This document shows positions 62,096 through 64,000 of a stretch of DNA of 64,000 nucleotides, one piece after another. Made by a program: the position numbers and the translations under genes. The first letter of the stretch is position 1. Every line of letters begins with the position of its first letter. The notes under the pieces are model-generated. The model was not told the origin of the DNA and made no database searches. It was given only the letters and a program-made list of their open reading frames with translations. Origin of the DNA: Paracholeplasma sp034006765 (GTDB lineage: Bacteria; Bacillota_I; Bacilli_A; Acholeplasmatales; UBA5453). The DNA lies in assembly GCA_034006765.1 (NCBI GenBank), contig JAVESF010000002.1:62001-126000 (forward strand), written 5' to 3'.

Positions 62096-63130
62096 CTAGT
62101 AAATTAGCATTTGCTTAATTTCATTTTCGTCTACTTGATAACGTATGCCTTCAATGGTATTCGTTAAATTTTCGATTTCAATTTCACTTAGCGTAATAAA
62201 CGCTAAGAAAACTTTTGGTACTTCTGTTGAGAAGTACATAAATTTTTTCGCTAGATCGTAGCGAATTTTTTCTGCATAATACTCAACATAAACATAATCT
62301 TGATCGCTCTTAAATCTTGAAAACTCTGTTTTCGACAAGAACTTAAGAATAGCATCTGGATTGTCAATCGCGATGATTTGATCCATCTTTTTTTCACTAA
62401 TCCGTGTGTGTTTCTTAATCAAGACACTTTTAATGGTTGCTGCATTTGCTTGATAGAATTTCTTCAAACGATATACTTTGATGATATTTCCTAATTCAAT
62501 ACGCGTTTCAAAAATACTTTTCAAATCCTTAGCCAATGATCCAGAATAGTACTTTTCAATACGCAGAAAAGCTTCGTCATAATAATAGGCTTCAAGATCA
62601 TGTTCGATATCAAGATATCTGATCATCTCAGGATTTTTAGTGTAGTACTTTTTAAGAATATCAAAATAAGGCGTTTGTTTAACCGCATCCAAAAGTTCAT
62701 CGAAATTGGTCGTCTTCAATAGTCTTTCCACACTGATTTTTGTGTGTGTTTCAAAGAAATAGGGGATTTTCCCTTTCATTTCCTCAAACTCTTGAGAAAT
62801 AATTGTTCTAAGTACCGATAAAATCAATTCATTTTCTTGACTGACAATACTAAGCCTGTAGAAAGGTTCATCTTTTGAAAATACTTGGTTCGTTAGTCGC
62901 TCAATCTGATTGAAAGAATTCCTTTTTATCAATGCTTCTAGCTGTCCTCGATGAATTGAATTTTCAGAAACATCTCTTAATGCTTCTTGATAGTTAGGGT
63001 GTTTCTTCAAAAAACCAACTAAATCAGGAATTGATCTAAACTTGACGATTCGTTCGTAATCTTCTTCTTTAAGAAAGTTACCATAGATTGATTTAGCTTT
63101 TGTGATGATTGCATTATTAGCAAAACCCAT
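62096..63130 (-). CDS. atpC: V-type ATPase subunit C (d-type)
   Basis: 344 residues, helical. ATG 63130 follows AAGGAG. It begins MGFANNAIITKAKSIYGNFL, as the socket subunit joining the central stalk to the K ring often does, and has NIIKVYRLKKFYQ typical of this family. Its place before atpI, rather than between E and F, is unusual. Confidence 0.88.
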   Translation of the reverse strand: MGFANNAIITKAKSIYGNFLKEEDYERIVKFRSIPDLVGFLKKHPNYQEALRDVSENSIHRGQLEALIKRNSFNQIERLTNQVFSKDEPFYRLSIVSQENELILSVLRTIISQEFEEMKGKIPYFFETHTKISVERLLKTTNFDELLDAVKQTPYFDILKKYYTKNPEMIRYLDIEHDLEAYYYDEAFLRIEKYYSGSLAKDLKSIFETRIELGNIIKVYRLKKFYQANAATIKSVLIKKHTRISEKKMDQIIAIDNPDAILKFLSKTEFSRFKSDQDYVYVEYYAEKIRYDLAKKFMYFSTEVPKVFLAFITLSEIEIENLTNTIEGIRYQVDENEIKQMLIY

Positions 63131-63147
63131 AAAGCATTTCTCCTTTT

Positions 63148-63459
63148 TTATTCGATACAATATGCATATATTGATTCAACCCACTCAGATTCTTTTTCTT
63201 CGAATGAATGCTTGATTTCTTCACACATGTGATCGAATTTAGCTTTTTCTGTTTCTTTCTTTAATAGAATTTCTGACTCGTAATTCTGTCTTGTTTTCTC
63301 TATTAGTGTTTCTAATTCCCTTTTGTGTTTCTCAATAAGTGCTTGTTCATCCATTTGGATGCGTTTTTCTAGCGTTTCTTTTTCTTTTCTTAACATTTCA
63401 ACTTTTTCTCTTGCCTGTTTATCAAGCTGAATGGTTTCTTTGATTAAATCTGTGTGCAT
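63148..63459 (-). CDS. V-type ATPase subunit G/H (peripheral stalk coiled coil)
   Basis: 103 residues, a single charged coiled coil rich in Lys/Glu (KETEKAKFDHMCEEIKHSF). Position as first gene of the operon matches NtpF/subunit H, the partner of E in the stator stalk. Called mainly from context and coiled-coil pattern. Confidence 0.78.
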   Translation of the reverse strand: MHTDLIKETIQLDKQAREKVEMLRKEKETLEKRIQMDEQALIEKHKRELETLIEKTRQNYESEILLKKETEKAKFDHMCEEIKHSFEEKESEWVESIYAYCIE

Positions 63460-63567
63460 CAGTTCACCTTCTTTTACATGGTTAATGGTTATCGAGTGGC
63501 GCGTGTATGTATACGTTTAAGAACGCACGCGTATGTGAAAAAATAAAAAGCGTAATCACTCATACTT

Positions 63568-63596
63568 ATTATACACTTATGTGTATAGTTTCGCAA
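63568..63596 (-). promoter_or_regulatory. V-ATPase operon promoter
   Basis: Minus strand: -35 TTGCGA (63591-63596), 17-base spacer, -10 TATAAT (63568-63573). About 100 bases of leader precede the first gene. Confidence 0.75.
63570..63587. promoter_or_regulatory. Inverted repeat inside the V-ATPase promoter
   Basis: TATACAC-TTAT-GTGTATA is a perfect 7-4-7 inverted repeat that covers the spacer and most of the -10. A likely repressor site, regulator unknown. A second, looser CGCGTG/CACGCG pair lies in the leader near 63494-63526. Confidence 0.45.
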
Positions 63597-63708
63597 AGAC
63601 GTATCGCCCATATTAGTCAACATTCCTATTGTAATACAAACCCATGTATTTTACAAGTCAGGTTTTCACTGTAACGCCTATGTAAAGGGTTATAATTGAT
63701 TAAAAATG

Positions 63709-63733
63709 AAAAAAAGGCGCATTTACGCCTTTT
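63709..63733 (-). terminator. P-type ATPase gene terminator
   Basis: AAAAGGCG-loop-CGCCTTTT with a T run on the minus strand. The gene's stop codon lies in the loop. Confidence 0.85.
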
Positions 63734-64000
63734 GATTTTTATGAAATACAAGTCTTTTGATTACTTCATTTGTCAAGAATGGTACAAAGCTCAGTAAGAT
63801 GACAATATCCCAATCCTTGAAACTTAAATTGGTTACACCAAATGCATGTTGCAAGAACGGCACAGAAATGACGGTTACTTGAAGCATAAGTCCGATAAAT
63901 AGGGCCCCGATTAAGTATTTATTTTTAAATAATCCTACTTTAAGGATGGATTTAGACTCATGTCTGATAGAAAATGCATAGAGCAACTGTGATAAAGCGA
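63723..64000 (-). CDS. P-type cation-transporting ATPase, C-terminal end (partial)
   Basis: About 92 residues; the frame is open through the right edge, so most of the gene is outside. Two or three membrane helices with SQLLYAFSIRHES, VGLFKNKYLIGALFIGLMLQ and FLTNEVIKRLVF match the last transmembrane region of P2-type (calcium-like) ATPases. Without the catalytic domains the ion is only a guess. Confidence 0.8.
   Translation of the reverse strand, partial: ALSQLLYAFSIRHESKSILKVGLFKNKYLIGALFIGLMLQVTVISVPFLQHAFGVTNLSFKDWDIVILLSFVPFLTNEVIKRLVFHKNQKA

Noticed and set aside
1..64000. CRISPR arrays, tRNA, rRNA, insertion sequences
   Set aside because: No regularly spaced repeats, cloverleaf or rRNA blocks, transposase genes or terminal inverted repeats were seen.

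Overview
This is a low-GC, gene-dense bacterial window with no rRNA or tRNA genes, no CRISPR array and no intact mobile element. The gene set suggests a mollicute of the Acholeplasma type or a close relative. It shows RimP-NusA-YlxR-YlxQ-IF2-RbfA, RNase J, RqcH, omega and YutG-type PgpA in Firmicute-like form, together with a nine-gene V-type ATPase. Release factor 2 is present and several genes end in TGA (recX, fmt, feoB, both FtsX-like permeases), so UGA is a stop codon, unlike in Mycoplasma or Spiroplasma. The lineage call is inference; no 16S or marker search was possible.

Layout. 1-8326 (minus): prfB, yitT, an S41 lipoprotein peptidase, recX, glgB and a glgP cut by the left edge, mostly overlapping or closely spaced. 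8514-11000: secA. 11300-15760: an accessory operon of two related secreted proteins, two FtsX/MacB-type permeases and their ATPase, with its own promoter, a palindrome at the start site and a terminator. It is the best candidate for an undescribed system. 16239-18180: lemA and metK, metK behind a SAM-I (S-box) riboswitch. 18242-23313: a degenerate HD-GYP membrane protein, pgpA, fmt, priA. 23470-25265: SPFH protein, NfeD and a small unknown protein. 25389-29654: the nusA-infB operon.

29842-32619 (plus): zinc importer znuACB plus a Fur-family regulator, with a 7-1-7 Fur-type inverted repeat on its promoter. 32672-36754 (minus): MarR regulator and two ABC half-exporters behind a promoter bracketed by two nearly identical inverted repeats. 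36784-44796: membrane protein, coaD, HAD phosphatase, RNase J, methyltransferase, DEDDh exonuclease, uvrC, rpoZ, gmk. 44948-51785: rqcH, a KtrB/TrkH channel, Mn-type SOD, long HPF, a ComF-like zinc stub and an EF-G-like GTPase. 51901-54642 (plus): yidD and feoAB plus a Cys-rich FeoB partner. 54791-54865: a decayed fragment of an FAD-dependent dehydrogenase. 54940-63459 (minus): V-ATPase operon. 63723-64000: C-terminal end of a P-type cation ATPase.

Themes: ion and metal handling (Zn, Fe, K/Na, V-ATPase, P-type ATPase), two visible metal- or drug-type repressor circuits, and a core of translation, RNA decay and DNA repair genes. Most units end in clear intrinsic terminators. Start codons were set from Shine-Dalgarno spacing and differ from the longest open frame in many genes.
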